Source of the DNA: Chlamydiota bacterium
Lineage (GTDB): Bacteria > Chlamydiota > Chlamydiia > Chlamydiales > Criblamydiaceae
Direction of reading: 5' to 3'
Length of the DNA: 8,182 nt
Assembly: GCA_021772365.1 (NCBI GenBank)
Contig: JAJFMC010000295.1
Span: 1 to 8,182 of the forward strand
Position numbers and translations under genes: made by a program
Notes under the pieces: model-generated
Seen by the model: the letters and a program-made list of their open reading frames with translations, nothing else
What the model was told of the DNA's origin: nothing
Databases searched by the model: none
Shown: positions 6,365 through 8,182 of the stretch, piece after piece
Numbering within the stretch: the first letter of the stretch is position 1
How the letters are laid out: each line of letters opens with the position of its first letter

Positions 6365-6507
6365 TCAAGATTTGAGATTTTTACTTTGAGGAAGCCTCTG
6401 GGGTGAACGATCATAAGTCACCTTATACTGTTTAATATTATGCAACTTATAGTCGTTCAATCGCGAGAGCTTTCTCTTTACCAAATCTTGATCTTGTTTA
6501 GGCATAC
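6349..6507. repeat. 159-bp imperfect palindromic element between gmk and rpoZ
   Basis: The outer arms of 26 nt, 6349-6374 and 6482-6507, are inverted repeats with only 3 mismatches (GTATRCCYAAACAAG, W, TCAAGATTTG). After an asymmetric bulge (6375-6390 against 6475-6481), inner arms 6391-6418 and 6445-6474 pair again, including TGAACGA, two mismatches, then ATAAGT. The loop is AT-rich (6419-6444). The element starts on the base next to the gmk stop codon (6508-6510) and ends one base from the rpoZ -35 box. If transcribed it would fold into one long hairpin within the operon mRNA. It could be an inserted dispersed palindrome or a processing or attenuation structure. It has no transposase. Confidence 0.75.
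6365..6505 (-). CDS. possible 46-aa basic small protein inside the palindrome
   Basis: An ATG at 6505, 2 nt after the gmk stop codon, opens 46 codons ending in TGA. The peptide starts MPKQDQDLVKRKLSRL and ends RSPQRLPQSKNLKS. It has 12 Lys/Arg against 4 Asp, with no membrane segment or Cys. The position suggests translation by re-initiation after gmk; there is only a too-close AGG before the ATG. The frame lies almost entirely within the 6349-6507 palindrome, so its coding appearance may be accidental, as with open frames in rickettsial palindromic elements. I cannot decide between the two from the sequence. Confidence 0.3.
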   Translation of the reverse strand: MPKQDQDLVKRKLSRLNDYKLHNIKQYKVTYDRSPQRLPQSKNLKS

Positions 6508-7113
6508 CTACAATATTTTGTGGTGATTCACTTTATGTTCTTCTGCTATAAAAACACTTCGAAGAACTTCGTAGGCAGTTTTCAGATTATCATTAACAAT
6601 TATATAGTCGTAAGAGGTACTCGTTTCAATTTCCGTTTGAGCATGGTCTAGCCTTTGCTCGATAGATTTTACGTTTTCAGTTTGACGGTCAGTAATTCTT
6701 CTGCGTAATTCTGTTAGTGATGGAGGCATAATGAATATGGAGGTGTGTGGGATTTTCTTCCTGACAGTTTGAGCTCCCTGCGTGTCGATGACGAGGACGA
6801 CATATTTCCCATTATCAACCTGCTCTTCTAACCATTTTTTTGAGGTACCATAATAGTTGTTGAACAAGTTGACATATTCTAGGAACTCGCCTTCTTTAAT
6901 ACTATTTTTAAACTCTTCTTCGCTGATGAAGTTGTAATGGACGCCATCGATTTCATTTTCTCGGGGCTGCCGTGTCGTAAAAGAAACACTTTGAATAACA
7001 CAATCAAACTCTTTTTTAAGCATGTCAATAAGTGTTGTTTTTCCAGTACCCGCGGGTGCACTTACAATAAAAATGAGACCTCTTCTAGAGTTCCCTAGTA
7101 GTTTTAATGTCAT
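6508..7113 (-). CDS. gmk: guanylate kinase, 201 aa
   Basis: Gmk phosphorylates GMP (and dGMP) to GDP with ATP in the cytoplasm, feeding GTP pools. The P-loop reads SAPAGTGKTT (residues 18-27). The GMP-binding guanylate-kinase signature is SFTTRQPRENEIDGVHYNFI (44-63). EGEFLEYVNLFNNYYGTSKKW follows, then VLVIDTQGAQTVRKKIP, and the lid region with RRRITDRQTE. Length matches the family (about 200). I chose the ATG at 7113, 1 nt after the yicC stop. An in-frame TTG at 7122 would overlap yicC by 8 nt and has no better ribosome binding site. Only a weak GAG precedes the ATG, so translational coupling to yicC is likely. The gmk then omega-like gene then metG order is shared with Chlamydia. Downstream, the 159-bp palindrome begins directly at the stop codon. 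Confidence 0.96.
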   Translation of the reverse strand: MTLKLLGNSRRGLIFIVSAPAGTGKTTLIDMLKKEFDCVIQSVSFTTRQPRENEIDGVHYNFISEEEFKNSIKEGEFLEYVNLFNNYYGTSKKWLEEQVDNGKYVVLVIDTQGAQTVRKKIPHTSIFIMPPSLTELRRRITDRQTENVKSIEQRLDHAQTEIETSTSYDYIIVNDNLKTAYEVLRSVFIAEEHKVNHHKIL

Positions 7114-7114
7114 A

Positions 7115-7999
7115 TCACTCAATATTTTGCATCTGTTCTCTGATTTTCTCTAATTCACTCTTTATATCTACCACCAAGTGCGATAGTTCTACATCAGAAG
7201 CTTTGGATCCGATGGTATTCGCCTCTCTAAGCATCTCCTGTAAAATGAATTCAAGTTTTTTCCCTGAAGCTGTCTCATCTGATGCTATTACTTTTTTCAA
7301 AAGATGAATGTGCGAGCGAAAGCGGGTGATTTCTTCAGCGATATCCACGCGGTCGGCAAACAGACAGACTTCACGGAGAATACGTTCTTCATTTTCCACC
7401 GAACCGGGCAGCACCTGTTCTAGTCTTTCTACAATCTTTTGACGGTAACGGTTAACTGCACCGCCAGATTTATCACTAATCTCCTCGATCCAACTTGACA
7501 ATTGGCTAACTCTACCCTCCACATCCTTTAAGAGCATGCTTCCTTCCTGCTCTTTTAAGGAAATCAGTTCTTGAATTGTCAGCTGTAGAGCGCTAAGAAT
7601 TTCTGTTTTGATACTCTTATTTTCACCCAAAGAGTCCTCAAATGTCAAAATCCCTGCTTCACCTTTTAGAAGATTGATATCAAATTGGTTGTTATCAAGA
7701 CCAATTTCACCGGCAATTTTCTCCCAAGCATCTTTCAGCTGTCGTGCTAAAGACAGATTTGGAGTGACTTTCACTGTAGAGAACTCATGGCATTTCAACG
7801 AAACACGAACATTCACCTGTCCCCGTGCTATTTGACTGCCAATCAGTTTCTTGAAATCGTTTTCATAACGCGACAGCTCTTTCTGCAAATAAGTGGTAAC
7901 ATCGAGATATTTCCGATTGAGGGATTGTAATTCGATGGTCAGTTGGCCAATAGATGTCGCTATAGATTTGTATACATATGCCGTCATGCTTCTCAACAT
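7115..7999 (-). CDS. yicC: YicC/YloC family endoribonuclease, 294 aa
   Basis: YicC-type proteins are reported as endoribonucleases linked to RNA turnover (YicC in E. coli, YloC in Bacillus). The N-terminal domain begins MLRSMTAYVY and carries IELQSLNRKYLDV (22-34) and RGQVNVRVSL (59-68), equivalent to the family's MxxSMTGYG, E.RSVN.R.LD and RG.V.V. The C-terminal domain carries EERILREVCLFADRVDIAEE (204-223), RFRSHI and the highly conserved block at 246-270 with KLEFILQEMLREANTIGSK, then VVDIKSELEKIREQMQNIE. Length is normal. A usual Gly after SMT is replaced (SMTAY). The ATG at 7999 has AAGGG about 7 nt upstream. It is the first gene of the yicC-gmk-rpoZ-metG block. Pairing yicC with gmk is common in bacteria. 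In Chlamydia I recall rnhB, not yicC, before gmk. Confidence 0.93.
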   Translation of the reverse strand: MLRSMTAYVYKSIATSIGQLTIELQSLNRKYLDVTTYLQKELSRYENDFKKLIGSQIARGQVNVRVSLKCHEFSTVKVTPNLSLARQLKDAWEKIAGEIGLDNNQFDINLLKGEAGILTFEDSLGENKSIKTEILSALQLTIQELISLKEQEGSMLLKDVEGRVSQLSSWIEEISDKSGGAVNRYRQKIVERLEQVLPGSVENEERILREVCLFADRVDIAEEITRFRSHIHLLKKVIASDETASGKKLEFILQEMLREANTIGSKASDVELSHLVVDIKSELEKIREQMQNIE

Positions 8000-8048
8000 A
8001 TATGTGCCCTTCAGTTTTGAATAAATGGAAGATTAGGAGGTGAACTAG

Positions 8049-8077
8049 ATATTAGTGGCATAACGAAAAAATGTCAA
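8049..8077 (-). promoter_or_regulatory. promoter of the yicC-gmk-rpoZ-metG operon
   Basis: Minus strand: consensus TTGACA (8072-8077), exact 17-bp spacer, TAATAT (8049-8054, 4 of 6). The start near 8042 leaves a leader of about 43 nt before the yicC ATG at 7999. Beyond it, 8078-8182 shows no convincing gene. A plus-strand frame from ATG 8071 and minus-strand frames are open to the edge but lack a ribosome binding site or recognisable sequence. Confidence 0.6.
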
Positions 8078-8182
8078 ATTTTGAAGCACGTTTCACAGGG
8101 CGCCAAGCTGGGATGGCACTAACTTTAAAAAGAGACCTGTTTTTAGCCCTTTTATTTCCTGCCAATTTTGTCTCCAAATTGA

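Noticed and set aside
8071..8182. Plus-strand frame starting MSNFEARFTG and open to the right edge
   Set aside because: The ATG sits in the yicC operon promoter, no ribosome binding site is at the proper distance (AGGAGG at 8036-8041 is about 30 nt away), and only 37 codons are visible.
1..8182. CRISPR array, tRNA, rRNA, phage or toxin-antitoxin system
   Set aside because: No regularly spaced repeats, no tRNA-like cloverleaf, no integrase or transposase and no recognisable toxin or defence gene were seen on either strand.

Overview
The window reads as chromosome of a member of the Chlamydiae outside the genus Chlamydia, an amoeba- or arthropod-associated 'environmental' chlamydia. The evidence is protein-level. 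MetG has the chlamydial HFGH / QFSKS / APETxDSEF pattern, ribosomal protein L28 has the chlamydial KGIGLKxTGxTKRR core, and gmk, a small omega-like protein and metG lie in the order I remember for Chlamydia trachomatis CT030-CT031-CT032. The composition is moderately AT-rich and the genes are tightly packed. I cannot name the genus.

Layout, left to right. Positions 1-1055 (minus) hold a 335-residue helical protein of unknown function and the first 20 codons of a second gene that overlaps its end and runs off the left edge. Positions 1056-1270 are a divergent intergenic region with plausible promoters in both directions. Positions 1271-2068 (plus) are surE, the only confident plus-strand gene. 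Positions 2118-2552 (minus) are a small predicted lipoprotein, converging on surE. Positions 2553-2883 have no gene. They hold a 157-bp imperfect palindrome with 12-bp perfect ends (2583-2739) and the intrinsic terminator of rpmB (2825-2865). rpmB follows at 2884-3159 with its own promoter, which overlaps the terminator of metG.

Positions 3243-7999 (minus) are one operon-like block transcribed right to left: yicC/yloC, gmk, rpoZ-like, an unknown membrane protein, metG. A good sigma70-type promoter sits at 8049-8077 and an intrinsic terminator at 3216-3241. Junctions are tight: 1 nt between yicC and gmk, and an ATGA overlap between the membrane-protein gene and metG. The one large internal gap, between gmk and rpoZ, is filled exactly by a 159-bp imperfect palindrome (6349-6507). 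This palindrome contains a 46-codon open frame, and a second internal promoter for rpoZ lies immediately next to it.

The block groups housekeeping functions: RNA turnover (YicC), GMP to GDP (Gmk), RNA polymerase assembly (omega) and methionyl-tRNA charging (MetG). The most interesting material is not a gene. It is the two ~160-bp palindromes lying between genes, each bordered or ended by nearly the same ~23-bp motif containing TGTATAC and CAAGT. They look like dispersed palindromic (MITE/RPE-like) elements of this genome. I do not see a new defence or secretion system in the window.
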